Assembly (NCBI GenBank): GCA_945643635.1
Contig: CALZFC010000018.1
Coordinates: 5,966,001-6,030,000 of the forward strand
DNA length: 64,000 nucleotides
Source of the DNA: Allodiplogaster sudhausi
Taxonomy: Eukaryota; Nematoda; Chromadorea; Rhabditida; Diplogasteridae
Direction of reading: 5' to 3'
The notes below the pieces were generated by a model. That model ran no database searches. It was not told the origin of the DNA and was given only the letters and a program-made list of their open reading frames with translations. Positions 24,659 to 35,840 of the stretch are shown one piece after another (the first letter of the stretch is position 1; every line of letters begins with the position of its first letter). Made by a program: the position numbers and the translations under genes.

Positions 24659-25422
24659 AACAAAAGTTGTCTAGGTGGCTATCAATAGAGGTTCCTAAAG
24701 TCTAGTGTTTCATATAAAAACACTGAGAGGAACCAAAGGGAAGGAGCAGAAAGAGGAGAGAAATTGACAGAAGAGAAGAGAAGAAAAGCCGGCTGAAAGG
24801 GGAAGTCGAAGAAAGGGACAGAGAAGGAGTGAAAAGGACGGAGGATCAAAGTCTAGGAGAGAAAGGGTGAGAGCAAAGTAGGTCTCACAAGGGGTCTCCT
24901 GAAAGGGGTGATCTCCTAAAGGGTTCACTCAAAGTTCTCTGAACGAATTCAATCTTCGACAAACAAATTCTCCAAATAATCTTCTCAAATTACATCCAAT
25001 CCATAAAGCTCCTTCATCAGATGATAATCCAAAACCTTTGATAACAAATCCTTGAACGTATGTTCGAAGTCACCCTTTCAAGGAAGAATTTTAACAGAGG
25101 TTTATCATTAACAGACCTCTTCCATGGTGAAGAGGCGGTACAACGAGAAGAAGAGAAAAGCCGTGGTAGTCGACGGTCAACAAAGTCGAGAAACAACACA
25201 GCGAGATGAGCGGAGACAGGAAGAACAGCACAGAAGCAACAAACTGTTATCAGCGCGGAGCAAAAACAATAATAATAAAAACAACCGGGTCAAATTTCAT
25301 GAGAAGGAAAATGAAGGGAGAGTGTACTGTATCCGGGCGAGACAAATCAAGATTCAAATTCAAATAGTTCAATTGTGTCAAAAACTTGTCCAAATAAAGA
25401 AAACAAATCAAAAGATTTGTCA
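24659..25422 (-). repeat. BEL/Pao 3' LTR
   Basis: 764 bp, read on the minus strand from TGACAAATCTTTTGATTTG to CAACTTTTGTT. One extra G and two substitutions distinguish it from the 5' LTR. Confidence 0.95.
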
Positions 25423-25541
25423 TTCCCGAGAGCAAAAAGAAGAATTTCCAATTCTATATTTTCCAAAATCCATAACAAGAAAGAGATATTATACTAAAAA
25501 GGAGTTTCCATAATTAAGGAGTTCAACCAAAACAACAGTTC

Positions 25542-26780
25542 CTAGAATAGGTAGGGGCATTGACTGCACAAGGCCGGGTGGTGGTGAACATGGGGACGGC
25601 GGCAGAAAGAACACGGAAGGGTCGCAGTGAAGCACTCATGGTCGCATGGGAATCCGTACAGGAGCTCCAAACAGAAGAAACAGAGAGGCGCCCGGTGAAC
25701 ACATGCACGTCTCGACTCGTAGGTGTGCACCCTCGGGCAGCGGACGGAGTCGTGATCTTCTCCGAGACAGAACGCACATCTCAGCGATGGATCAGTCTTG
25801 GGAGGAGGGCGACTTCCAGGGGCGGCTACTCGCTGCTGACGAGCCTGCTTAGCCCAAGAAGGAGCCTGAACATTCTTGAAGTTAAGCAATGTATCAGATT
25901 TTATCATCTCTTGAGGTGACAAGACCAAATGATCCTTTCGGTAAGAATCCGTAACATATCCTCCAACCATATGATTCGGACGGACATGAGAGAGGTCCAG
26001 AGAGGAAGTGACTGATGAGTTTCTCCGGGGGGTTGTTCCAAAGTTCACAGAAGGTTCCTTAAACTTACAGGACATAAGAGAGGAAAGTTTCGGTTTCTTA
26101 TTAGAGATCATATCCACAGAGTTTACAATAGGTGAGGATTCCAAAAGATTAGATGTATTTCTAAAGTTATCTTGAGAACCTTTTCTTTTTAGTTTAGATT
26201 GAGGTTTGCAAATATTAGAAGTAGAGGGAGTGGTATAAATATAAACCTGAGACGATGATCCAGAGCTGTGATCGAATCCAAAAGTTCCAGAAAATTCGCG
26301 GGGATTATTGTTCTGTGCAGCAGCACCCACAAAAACGACATTCGGTTCCTTATCTTCTTCCTTATCTTGATTCTGTTCCTGAACTTCCTTCTCCTCGTCC
26401 TGATCCAAATTCCTATCCAAACTTTCTTCGTTTGGATTCTCCCTCACATACGAAGCACATGACTCGACAAGTCCTTGGAGATGGCCAGACATTTGGTCCA
26501 TGTTATGACAAATGTCGCCGAGCATGATGACTGACTCCCTCATCATACGATTGTTCTCTTTCTGGTTGTTTGCAATCAACGCCAAGCAGTTGATGATGTC
26601 CTGGTGGGAAGATTCCGAAGGGGCAGAGGTAGTAGGCGGTACAGAGATGGGAATGAGGGGAATTTCCGCAGTAGACTCCACAATTTCTTCAACATGTTGA
26701 ATGGGGACATTCTCTTCCAGAAGTGCATCATCGGCAGGTGTGGGGCTTAGTCCATAATCCAGAAGCTCTTGCTCGTTTTC
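25542..26780 (-). CDS. Second BEL ORF: spliced zinc-finger accessory protein
   Basis: Downstream of pol, an open frame begins right after a consensus acceptor (TTATTATTCAG at 26791-26781) and runs about 412 codons. It has no ATG near its start, so it is probably expressed from a spliced transcript that brings its start from the 5' end. The protein has a leucine-rich helical part (MMRESVIMLGDICHNMDQMS), an acidic stretch (DQDEEKEVQEQNQDKEED), and a C-terminal cysteine/histidine array (CAFCLGEDHDSVRC, CFFCLELLYGFPCDHEC, CSFCRRPHVHHHPALC). It has neither signal peptide nor membrane helix, so it is not an envelope. It resembles a nucleocapsid-like RNA-binding protein; its role is unknown. A 16-bp palindrome (CACCGTTAATTAACGGTG) lies just before the acceptor. 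Confidence 0.7.
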   Translation of the reverse strand, partial: ENEQELLDYGLSPTPADDALLEENVPIQHVEEIVESTAEIPLIPISVPPTTSAPSESSHQDIINCLALIANNQKENNRMMRESVIMLGDICHNMDQMSGHLQGLVESCASYVRENPNEESLDRNLDQDEEKEVQEQNQDKEEDKEPNVVFVGAAAQNNNPREFSGTFGFDHSSGSSSQVYIYTTPSTSNICKPQSKLKRKGSQDNFRNTSNLLESSPIVNSVDMISNKKPKLSSLMSCKFKEPSVNFGTTPRRNSSVTSSLDLSHVRPNHMVGGYVTDSYRKDHLVLSPQEMIKSDTLLNFKNVQAPSWAKQARQQRVAAPGSRPPPKTDPSLRCAFCLGEDHDSVRCPRVHTYESRRACVHRAPLCFFCLELLYGFPCDHECFTATLPCSFCRRPHVHHHPALCSQCPYLF

Positions 26781-26849
26781 CTGAATAATAAATCACCGTT
26801 AATTAACGGTGAACCTTGGCCACCAAAAAAAAGAATATAATTTGATATA

Positions 26850-29800
26850 TTATTCCTCATTTGATGAAGGAGAGGTACTAATGTCATTAGTTTCCAAAGG
26901 AGATTTAACTTCTAAAGAAATGAGAAATGAGATAGGACGTGAAATTTTACGTCCCTTACATGATTTTAGGATTGCTGATCGTCCGCTCTTACTAATAGAA
27001 AGAATCCGTCCCAAATTCCACATTCCACGGGGGAGGTCCGAATGTTGTATAAGAACAACTTCACCCGGTTCTGGTCTTCTAAGACTGGAGGTGGGACCCT
27101 GAGCGACAGTGTTATTATGAGTAGTGGTTGCAAGTCCAGAGAGATATTCGTCTGTCCAGATGCGAGCAAGTTTGCTAGAATGATCCAGGGATGAAAGGTA
27201 GAGATTGACAGCCTTATTATAAGTAAGATCGAAAGAATTATTCGGGTTATAATTAGGGTCATCCTGAGATTCACAATTTGTATTCATTCCAAAAGCTGTT
27301 TTTCCATAATGGGGTAGAAGGAAGTCAAGTGGGCGAAGTGCTACCAAGTCATTATTCGGATTCGTACAAGTCGAGATAACTGTAATTGGTCGAGAGTTAA
27401 TCACTGATTCAATTTCTGAGAAAATTGTTGCTAGTTCATCTAAACCCAAGATTTTTCTTCCAATACCTTTTCGCATAGATGACTTAACTGAACTGATAAG
27501 TCTTTCATAGATTCCGCCTTGCCACGGACTATGAGCGGTGGTAAAGGTCCAAACAATTTCCTTAGATGACAAGTAAGAATGAATATTAGGATCCGTTTCC
27601 AGAGAATTGATAGTGTCCATAAGAATTCTATTTCCTAGCTTAAATGTGGGAGCTCGGTCAGAAATGATGCTAGCCGGAACCCCATGCTTTGAAAAAAATC
27701 TTCTCAAAGCACGGAGGAAGCACACTGTTGAAAGATCCGAGACGCATTCAATATGTATGGCACGAATTGAAAGACAGGTCGCTAACATTGCAAAAACCTT
27801 TCCTGTTCCTTCCGTATTCCTAACAGTAAAGGGTCCCATATAATCTATACCGATATCCTTAAACGGCCGTTCATATGTTACTCGTTCTCTAGGGAGTGGA
27901 GGGAGTGGAGGATATCTGAAGGGCTTCGCTGATTCTTTCCTACAGATAACACATTTCCTGATAAATTTTGCTACCGTGCTCCTTAGTTTGGGAATCCAGA
28001 AACGCTGACGAATTTCGCTTATGACTTGATTAGTTCCGGCATGGTAAAGGTCCAAATGAATATGATCTATTAATAATCTTACTATGTGATTGTTACGGTC
28101 TGGCAATAAGATGGGGAACTTAGCATCATAGCTGAATGCAGAATTTTCCATTCTTGAATGGCCACATCTCCACAATCCTGAATTATCCTGAAATGGCTTA
28201 AGAGTTTTCAACGAGGAAATGAGCTCACGAGAAGAGAGTTGGGCCATTTTCCAAAAGAGAATATGAGCATGGGATATCTCATTGCCAGATATATGGGAAG
28301 GATAGTTCACATTCCCAACAAGTTTCGTCAAAAGTTCCTTATTGTGATTCTTACAGTTCCTAAATTTTATGGCAATAAATCGCAGAACATAAACAAGAAT
28401 GCGGGATGGTTTTGAAAGTGCAGAGAATTTATTAAAGTCCAAAAGTGGAGTCCAGGGAATAATCGATATCTTTCCACATACCACTGAATCGTCAATTAAA
28501 ATTGGCTTTTCAAACTCCTCCTGACTTGAATTGAGTTTACTATTGGCGATGTCCAAAATATTAGGAGGACCGTTCCACCAAGACTTGGATGATAGTAGTT
28601 CAACACCAGTGCAACCGCGGCTTGCCAAGTCAGCCGGATTCTGAGTTCCGGAAATATGTGAAAGTCTAACTCGGGGAACATGAGAATCCATAGTCATTAA
28701 GTTTTTAAAAGTCTCAATTCCTTCCTTAATCTTCTCGGTTCTATTCCTAACAAAAACACTGGGTTCCCTTTCGCGCTTTGATGACCACCAAAGAGCAATC
28801 TTACTATCTGAAAGTAAGAGTAGGTCCATATAAATCTTCTTTCCAGAATCACAGATGCTTTTCCCAATATAGACTGAAAGGTTAATCGCCATAACAAGAG
28901 CTTGTAGTTCTAATTTGGAAATAGTAGTCCTATGTTTGACTGGTACAACATGAGACCGAGCCATAACCAAAGACGAATCTGAGGAAGTTAACCAATAAGC
29001 ACAGGTTCCTATTCCTCGGTTTGAAGCATCAGCAAAAACCACAAGTATTATCTTGTTATCCATAGTGCTTCCTAAAAAACGGGGAATTTCCTGACGAAAA
29101 TCGCATAACGTTTTGATAAAATCGTTCCAGAAAGTAACATATTTTTCCGAAATGATATCGTCCCAACCTAAGTTAGTTTTCCAAAGGGTCTGGATAAATT
29201 GTTTCTGTTTTAGAATAATGGGTGTAAGAAATCCGAGAGGATCAAAAGTGCTCGCAGAATGACTAAGAATTATTCTTTTGGTTAAGGATGTGGGAGGGGA
29301 ATAGTCCGCAGGCTGAGCGATGAAATAGTCATTACTCGAGTTCCATTTCATTCCTAAAATTTTCTGCTCGCCAAAGTCTCCTTGATCCTCGATTGGAAGG
29401 GATTTCTGAAATTCTAAATCCTCAGAAGTAATCTCTCGAACATTCATTCCTACATTTCCAAACCATTCCTTAATTTTCGAACACGCAAGTTGCTTATCCA
29501 TTCCAGAAGCATCTACTAAAAGGTTGTCCACATATAGATTTCGATGAAGTTGGAGAAGAAGATATTCATCCGAATTCGATTCGTAAACTACTGGTGGGTT
29601 CTCCCAATCAAGTCCAAACTCTGTCATTTTCTTCTCTAGATGGAAGCGGATCGTTGCTGTTAACAAGAAAGGAGATTGGGCAGCTCCAAAAGGGACGCTA
29701 GTGAATCGATAGATAAGTAAGTTGTCCTTGGAGAGGGGCTTAGTGATATCCTTAATCCATAAAAAGCGAAAAAGATCTCGCTGGTCCAACTGAATGCGAA

Positions 29801-32800
29801 CTTGTAAAAAGGCCGCCTGAATGTCTGCTAAAAGCAATGAAGAAGCAAGTCTAGAACGAATAAGAAGAGAAGGGATTTGTTCCATACCAGCATCACCAGC
29901 GGGCATCAAAGCGTTCAATGAACATCCTGATTTTTCTTTCGCGGAAGCATCAAACACTACACGAATTGGTTTGCTGGGTTTTCCAGGTCTGAGTACACCA
30001 TGGTGGGGTAAATAACAGATACCCTTTCCAGAAAAACTAATTGATTTTGAGTCGACTTCCTCAATTTGATTATCCGAAAGGTGTCCAGAGATGACTGTAT
30101 CATAATGTCCTAGCATATCGTTACGGGCTAGTCCCTTCATAACACCCTTAAGACGAATCCATGCTAGGTTGAAATTTCCACTCAACTGATCCAAAGGTTT
30201 CTCAAAAAAATATCGAATGAAATAACGACCATCCTTATATTCCACATTTTTTCTGAAATATTCCAAAACCTTTTTGTTCTGTTCCAGTCTAAGAAGCTTC
30301 TCGGGTCTCATCTCATCTCCACGTCCAGCTTCATCTAATTCAAAAAAGGAATTAACACGGTCATTGAATTCGTTTTGTTCCATAAGTAAAAGAGAAGTGG
30401 TATCTTCCAGAGTTGGTACGGTAGTCCTACGGTATCCTACAGGCAAGGGTCCAAAAATGGTAGGAAGAATGACCATCTTGCTTGGCAACATGTCGATAGT
30501 CTGGCCTGGAAGTAAAATGAAAGGGATGTAATCCAATCCAATAAGAATGTCGGGAGGGATTCGGTCACATAATGCCTTGTCCGGAAGATTCCACCCCCTA
30601 TTCCGAAGTTCCTGAACATCCAATTCATCTAAAGTTCCTGGCGAAATGGCTTCCGAAATTCTAGTGTGGAATACAGTAGCGGTCATTTCTATATCAGGTC
30701 CAGAAGGGGGCTTAAGAGCCAATGAAACAATGTCATGACGACGCTTTCCATCGGTCTTGCCACCTAAACCCGTAATAGTACATTCCCTAGAATAAAGTAG
30801 TCGCAGGGAGGCTCGTTTCGCAAATTCAGGAGAAATAAGAGATTTGTTAGATCCAGAATCAATCATGATAAGTGCGCGATGATCAACGCCCTTATCGTCC
30901 ACAACTGTACCACTTGCTGTCAAGTGGTGGGTAATCATACGTGAAGAGAAAGGAGGGGTAGTGGAAGCCGTTGTCGTAATAATTTCCTCATCTTCCAAAC
31001 CTGCTACGTTATCAACAGAGTCCCTAACTGATTCCGAATTTTCTTTCGCAGAAATAAAAAGAGTGCGGGGCTTTCTAACATTTGATGAGTGACTTGGGAA
31101 TAGCTGGGGGCACAATGAAATATGATGTTTTTCTGAACATGATTTACAACTCGCTTCCTTACAATGACTAATAGTATGGGAAGAGGAAAGGCATCCTAAA
31201 CAGAGTCCAGATGATTCTGCTACGTTAGTCCGTTCCTTAATAGATTTAAAAGAAAGACAACGAGCGGCAAAGGAATGCTTATGGCAATATTCACACTCCT
31301 TGTCAGTATCTGTAAGTGACGAAGTTCCTTTCCTAAACTTACTGTTCCGAAGAGAACCACTGTTTCTATCATTTGAATTCAAAACATCAAATTGTTCCGA
31401 AATAAAAGCAGCATCCTCTTCAGAATCTCCATAATATTCCTCGTCACCTACATTTACTGTGAACCTTTGATGTTCATTCCTGGAATGATCCTGATTCCTA
31501 AATCTTCCGAAATTCCGATTCACGACTGGTTGAAATCGGGGTCTAGGTGCGGAAGAAGATGAAGAATCGGGAGGTCGCGTATTATTCTTCAAAGAAAGTT
31601 CAGAAAATTCCCTAATTCTCAAGTTGTTTTCAATGGTTTCATAAATCAGTGTAAGAGTTTGTTTCTTTCCAAATAAACTAGACCATACATTTTTTCTAGT
31701 AGCAATAGGAAACTTTTCCAAAATCAACTGATGAAGGATAAAGTTATCCTCCACAGGGCCGAAAGCTTTCAATTTCCCTGTAATCTGTCGCAAAGTATAC
31801 AGCAAATCAAAATGGGCCTTACTCGTGTCGTTACATTGCGGCAAATTGGAAATTTTCTGCATAAGTAGTCCAGAATGCATGTCAGTATTTCCATATCTCC
31901 TAACTAGTTCATTTCTAGCTCGTTCATAGTTTTCGCCTGAAGTTGGGATTTGAGAGATGAATGATTTCGCAGAACCAGATAAACAATCCTTCAAATATCT
32001 AAACTTCTGAAAGCCAGAGAGGGCAGGATCATGGTCTACAGCTTCATCGAATTCTTCCAGAAAGGTATGGAACAATGTGACATCTTCTCCAGAAAATTTG
32101 GGAAGCTGTAAGGGTTTAAGGGAATGCTGTCGCTGGTTAGTAATCACTTTCGCTAAAGAGTCCAGAATGTCCAAATTCCTGAATGAACTTTCCTGGGAAG
32201 AAATATTACGAACATTATCATTACGGTAAGTGCTACGGTAATCACCGTATCCAAAGGAGTGGTTTGCATCCGGTACATGTCCTGAATTCCTATAATTACG
32301 AAAGCTGGTTGCATCATTATTAAAATGGTGTTCAGGTACTCGATGTTCGAAACGGTTTCTAGTTAAAGAAGACTGGATAGCTTCACAACGCTTTTGCAAA
32401 AGGTCCACATTCCTAGTTACAGATTCGCATATTTCCTTAATTCTAGACTCAATTTTTTCAACTGAATGTGAACCATCATTTCTTCTTTCCCAATTATTCA
32501 ACATAGCGCAAGCATCCATAAAGGTCGTGGTATGCTTGCCTGATTCAGAAATATATTTTTTCCTAAGAGTTCGATAATCATTCCACATAACTTTGGCAGT
32601 GGAGTCCATTTCCAGAAGGTCATCTATTTTTACAGAAAGTTCCTGAATGTCCATATCGTTCCAGTCTCGATGATTGCTAAATATCCTGGAACATTCTCGA
32701 GAAAATTTGTTAATTTCCACATATTTTTGCGCCAGATTATTAAATATCGAACGATACTTAAGGTCCATAGTTGGTGTAGGAACAGCAGTATGTAAAGAGT

Positions 32801-33272
32801 CCAAATTTTCCTCATCATCAGAGTCCAAATCATTATTATTCCTAAAGTCCATACGATTTCTACGATTCGCACTAAAGACCAAACTATCATTCGAGTCCAG
32901 AGTAATCAAGGGTTGGTCCTTCCTTATATCCTGAGGGAAAGTAGTAATCAGTCCAGGCTTATCATAGTCAGGCCTGCTTGGATCACTAATAGTCCTGAAT
33001 GGGGAGGATCCTGATATGGCAGTGAAAGAGGGGAGATAGCTTGGTGCCTTAGTGGGTGCACAAAGGTGAGTGGAAGCGGGAATAGTATGCGTGGTTGCTG
33101 GAGGACGCGTTGGTCGGGTGCTAGCCTGGGGAGTTGGTTGGCTGGCAAGAGGGTCAAATCGCTGAGTGGCGATGGGATTAGCACGAAGGCTATATGGAGT
33201 GTTCGCACGAGGGCAGGAATTGGTGGTGGTAGAATGCTTGTTAGCCGGGTTCGTATTAGGGGGACGCACCAT
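26850..33272 (-). CDS. BEL/Pao Gag-Pol polyprotein, 2140 residues, intact
   Basis: A single open frame starts MVRPPNTNP. Visible domains in order: a Gag-like region (DUF1759 type, around residue 400, FHTFLEEFDEAVDHDPALSG); a cysteine/histidine zinc cluster near 660 (CEYCHKHSFAARC, CLGCLSSSHTISHC); an aspartic protease near 800 (IDSGSNKSLI); and reverse transcriptase with ADIQAAFLQVRI and the active-site box YVDN near 1245. These are followed by an RNase H-like segment (VVFADASNRGIGTCAYW), an integrase with an HHCC zinc site (CVICRKESAKP) and catalytic core (DYMGPF, SDRAPTF, GGIYERLISSVK), and a C-terminal DUF5641-like end (GEVVLIQHSDLPRGMWNLGR). The YVDN box differs from the textbook YVDD; I believe this variant is common in nematode BEL elements. 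No stop or frameshift was seen, so the element may be active. Confidence 0.93.
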   Translation of the reverse strand: MVRPPNTNPANKHSTTTNSCPRANTPYSLRANPIATQRFDPLASQPTPQASTRPTRPPATTHTIPASTHLCAPTKAPSYLPSFTAISGSSPFRTISDPSRPDYDKPGLITTFPQDIRKDQPLITLDSNDSLVFSANRRNRMDFRNNNDLDSDDEENLDSLHTAVPTPTMDLKYRSIFNNLAQKYVEINKFSRECSRIFSNHRDWNDMDIQELSVKIDDLLEMDSTAKVMWNDYRTLRKKYISESGKHTTTFMDACAMLNNWERRNDGSHSVEKIESRIKEICESVTRNVDLLQKRCEAIQSSLTRNRFEHRVPEHHFNNDATSFRNYRNSGHVPDANHSFGYGDYRSTYRNDNVRNISSQESSFRNLDILDSLAKVITNQRQHSLKPLQLPKFSGEDVTLFHTFLEEFDEAVDHDPALSGFQKFRYLKDCLSGSAKSFISQIPTSGENYERARNELVRRYGNTDMHSGLLMQKISNLPQCNDTSKAHFDLLYTLRQITGKLKAFGPVEDNFILHQLILEKFPIATRKNVWSSLFGKKQTLTLIYETIENNLRIREFSELSLKNNTRPPDSSSSSAPRPRFQPVVNRNFGRFRNQDHSRNEHQRFTVNVGDEEYYGDSEEDAAFISEQFDVLNSNDRNSGSLRNSKFRKGTSSLTDTDKECEYCHKHSFAARCLSFKSIKERTNVAESSGLCLGCLSSSHTISHCKEASCKSCSEKHHISLCPQLFPSHSSNVRKPRTLFISAKENSESVRDSVDNVAGLEDEEIITTTASTTPPFSSRMITHHLTASGTVVDDKGVDHRALIMIDSGSNKSLISPEFAKRASLRLLYSRECTITGLGGKTDGKRRHDIVSLALKPPSGPDIEMTATVFHTRISEAISPGTLDELDVQELRNRGWNLPDKALCDRIPPDILIGLDYIPFILLPGQTIDMLPSKMVILPTIFGPLPVGYRRTTVPTLEDTTSLLLMEQNEFNDRVNSFFELDEAGRGDEMRPEKLLRLEQNKKVLEYFRKNVEYKDGRYFIRYFFEKPLDQLSGNFNLAWIRLKGVMKGLARNDMLGHYDTVISGHLSDNQIEEVDSKSISFSGKGICYLPHHGVLRPGKPSKPIRVVFDASAKEKSGCSLNALMPAGDAGMEQIPSLLIRSRLASSLLLADIQAAFLQVRIQLDQRDLFRFLWIKDITKPLSKDNLLIYRFTSVPFGAAQSPFLLTATIRFHLEKKMTEFGLDWENPPVVYESNSDEYLLLQLHRNLYVDNLLVDASGMDKQLACSKIKEWFGNVGMNVREITSEDLEFQKSLPIEDQGDFGEQKILGMKWNSSNDYFIAQPADYSPPTSLTKRIILSHSASTFDPLGFLTPIILKQKQFIQTLWKTNLGWDDIISEKYVTFWNDFIKTLCDFRQEIPRFLGSTMDNKIILVVFADASNRGIGTCAYWLTSSDSSLVMARSHVVPVKHRTTISKLELQALVMAINLSVYIGKSICDSGKKIYMDLLLLSDSKIALWWSSKREREPSVFVRNRTEKIKEGIETFKNLMTMDSHVPRVRLSHISGTQNPADLASRGCTGVELLSSKSWWNGPPNILDIANSKLNSSQEEFEKPILIDDSVVCGKISIIPWTPLLDFNKFSALSKPSRILVYVLRFIAIKFRNCKNHNKELLTKLVGNVNYPSHISGNEISHAHILFWKMAQLSSRELISSLKTLKPFQDNSGLWRCGHSRMENSAFSYDAKFPILLPDRNNHIVRLLIDHIHLDLYHAGTNQVISEIRQRFWIPKLRSTVAKFIRKCVICRKESAKPFRYPPLPPLPRERVTYERPFKDIGIDYMGPFTVRNTEGTGKVFAMLATCLSIRAIHIECVSDLSTVCFLRALRRFFSKHGVPASIISDRAPTFKLGNRILMDTINSLETDPNIHSYLSSKEIVWTFTTAHSPWQGGIYERLISSVKSSMRKGIGRKILGLDELATIFSEIESVINSRPITVISTCTNPNNDLVALRPLDFLLPHYGKTAFGMNTNCESQDDPNYNPNNSFDLTYNKAVNLYLSSLDHSSKLARIWTDEYLSGLATTTHNNTVAQGPTSSLRRPEPGEVVLIQHSDLPRGMWNLGRILSISKSGRSAILKSCKGRKISRPISFLISLEVKSPLETNDISTSPSSNEE

Positions 33273-34035
33273 AACAAAAGTTGTCTAGGTGGCTATCAAT
33301 AGAGGTTCCTAAAGTCTAGTGTTTCATATAAAAACACTGAGAGGAACCAAAGGGAAGGAGCAGAAAGAGGAGAGAAATTGACAGAAGAGAAGAGAAGAAA
33401 AGCCGGCTGAAAGGGAAGTCGAAGAAAGGGACAGAGAAGGAGTGAAAAGGACGGAGGATCAAAGTCTAGGAGAGAAAGGGTGAGAGCAAAGTAGGTCTCA
33501 CAAGGGGTCTCCTGAAAGGGGTGATCTCCTAAAGGGTTCACTCAAAGTTCTCTGAACGAATTCAATCTTCGACAAACAAATTCTCCAAATAATCTTCTCA
33601 AATTACATCCAATCCATAAAGCTCCTTCATCAGATGATAATCCAAACCCTTTGATAACAAATCCTTGAACGTATGTTCGAAGTCACCCTTTCAAGGAAGA
33701 ATTTTAACAGAGGTTTATCATTAACAGACCTCTTCCATGGTGAAGAGGCGGTACAACGAGAAGAAGAGAAAAGCCGTGGTAGTCGACGGTCAACAAAGTC
33801 GAGAAACAACACAGCGAGATGAGCGGAGACAGGAAGAACAGCACAGAAGCAACAAACTGTTATCAGCGCGGAGCAAAAACAATAATAATAAAAACAACCG
33901 GGTCAAATTTCATGAGAAGGAAAATGAAGGGAGAGTGTACTGTATCCGGGCGAGACAAATCAAAATTCAAATTCAAATAGTTCAATTGTGTCAAAAACTT
34001 GTCCAAATAAAGAAAACAAATCAAAAGATTTGTCA
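33273..34035 (-). repeat. BEL/Pao 5' LTR
   Basis: 763 bp. The gag-pol ATG follows immediately (33272), leaving essentially no leader between LTR and coding frame. Confidence 0.95.
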
Positions 34036-34139
34036 ACCATTTTATCAAATTCCAATGCAATGTGCATGCTTTCAACCATCTCACCATCAAAAAAGTTTTC
34101 CTGCTGCTCGACATGCTTCTTTTCCCGTATGATTTCTTC

Positions 34140-35840
34140 TTGTAGTCATTCCAAAGCAAATTTGTATTGCCCTTTCTTTCAGTATTTGTTTCAGAGGATG
34201 ATTTTACTTTCATCCGTAGGCGGCAAGGTAGCCTAGCATCAATTACCCTTAAATTCATCTTTCTCTTCAATCACCCAGCGACTTGGCAAAAGTCTGTCTT
34301 GTCTACTCAGAGTTTATTTCAATTTATTTATGTAAATACAACCAACTAGTGCCAGCGGGTGAGAAGAAGAGGCAGTTTCTGCCTCTCCTGCCTAATTAGA
34401 ACTCTATTTTGCGTAGTTCGAAGCGTAATTATATCATACGGAATTTTTGTTTTTTTTTTCAGATTTTCTAGCTTATTTTATTTCTGCTGCATATTTTTTT
34501 TGATGGCTTCATATTCCAGTGAAAAAATCATGTAATATTACAAAACAGAATGAAGACATTCAAAATTTGATTACCTGCTCTTTGCCAACCAAAAGATAAA
34601 CTCAACCGAACAAAGTTTATTCAATAAAGGTCAAAACTCAAATTCATAATCCTTTTTTTGTACCTTTATGATTGAAAAGCTCAGTTATTATAATTGCTGT
34701 CTAGAATCGCAATCACCTGAAAACGAAAGAATTATAGTTAATTTTAGTTTTGAAGATTTGATAAAAGCTGTTTATGTAATTGTTATGGAAAAACTACAGT
34801 TTACTTGAGAAAAAAAATGATATACTGAAAATAATTTAGCGTTTCAGAAACCTGATCAAAGTTTGCCAAGGTCATCTTTCCTCTGGGTTCGCGACGCATG
34901 CGGCTTTCTCCAAGATAGGCATTGAGGTTGGGGATCGCATTTGGGTACTTTCTGATATCGAGGTAGCAGTCGGAGGTGTAATCGATGTTGCAGATTGCCT
35001 TCAGCTGATAGAAACGACTGTCGTACCACTCTGAATTCCGACCTTCGAGCAGACATGCATAGCTATTTTTGGGAATGAAAAAATTCTTTTTTGAAAAAAT
35101 TTAACGTCAAATGTTCCGTTTGTTATAATTGTTGTCCTTTACTATTATCTAAGTATACTTCGTATAGTGTAAAATATTAGTATCACATAATACGACGCAA
35201 ATTCCAACCAATTGTGATTCGATTGCGAAAGTTATCCATATCTACGTCGCATTCTTGCGTAGTCTTGCCGTCGCCGTGAAGTACGTAGACGCAATATTTG
35301 TATACTCTGCTGACGAGACTGCACCGCTCATCACACGTGCTTCCATCTCCCCAGTTGCCGCATTTAATAACCTAAAGGTCAAGTCGAGATGAAGTTTGTA
35401 ATAGGCGATCATAATTATTAACCGTCCGCCTTCTGTTAAATCCCTTGTACTATAACCTATTGAATAATAGTACCTCGAAGGTTCCAAATTGGGAAATTCG
35501 GAACATTCGAATAAAAGTCATGACGTTTTTGGAGGCGTTCAAAATTCGCTCTTCGGTTAGAACCCCATTTAGTAAAGGGCGTTGAATAGTACCCCGGGGT
35601 GCTATATGAAGAAATTTGGAATATATGAAGTAAATAATCACATTTTCGAAGGGCCCCCAAAAGACGGCTGGGTGGCATTCTCCGGCGGAAGTCGAGTGGA
35701 GAAGCGAGAACACGAAGAGGCAGAATGTCAGAGAGCAGGCAGCACCCAATTGCGCCATTAGAGAGGCGAAGGGAGGAGAGAGAAGGGAAGGAGGGGAGAG
35801 GGCGAGCTGATCGAAGAGGCGAAGGGAGGAGAGAGAAGAG
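34140..35840. repeat. Segmental duplication B, copy 2
   Basis: Partner of 11630-13335. The short 34036-34140 stretch between it and the BEL LTR is the right half of the BEL target site. Confidence 0.8.
34700..35758 (-). pseudogene. T5: 5' half of a T-family gene, copy of T2
   Basis: Exon 1 (35758-35642) and exon 2 (35371-35209) are almost identical to T2. The exon 3 body (to 34859) is closer to T1/T6 (YDSRFYQLKAICNIDYTSDC) but its acceptor is destroyed (TTTTTTCAAAAAAG). Exon 4 (about 34715-34700) is a degraded stub, and exons 5-8 are absent. It is divergent with T6, about 1.1 kb away. Confidence 0.7.

Larger units (their letters stand above)
24659..34035 (-). mobile_element. Complete, young BEL/Pao LTR retrotransposon
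   Basis: 9377 bp, on the minus strand, flanked by a 6-bp duplication ACCATT (24653-24658 and 34036-34041). The target sequence without insertion can be seen near 35955 (AATACCATTTTATGAAATTCC). LTRs are 24659-25422 and 33273-34035. They differ at only about three positions in 764, which implies a recent insertion. Order in element direction: 5' LTR, gag-pol ORF, a second ORF behind a splice acceptor, 3' LTR. Only one copy is in the window. Confidence 0.95.

Noticed and set aside
25542..26681. GTG as the start of the second BEL ORF
   Set aside because: The frame is open further upstream to a good 3' splice site at 26781, so splicing is a better explanation than a GTG start.
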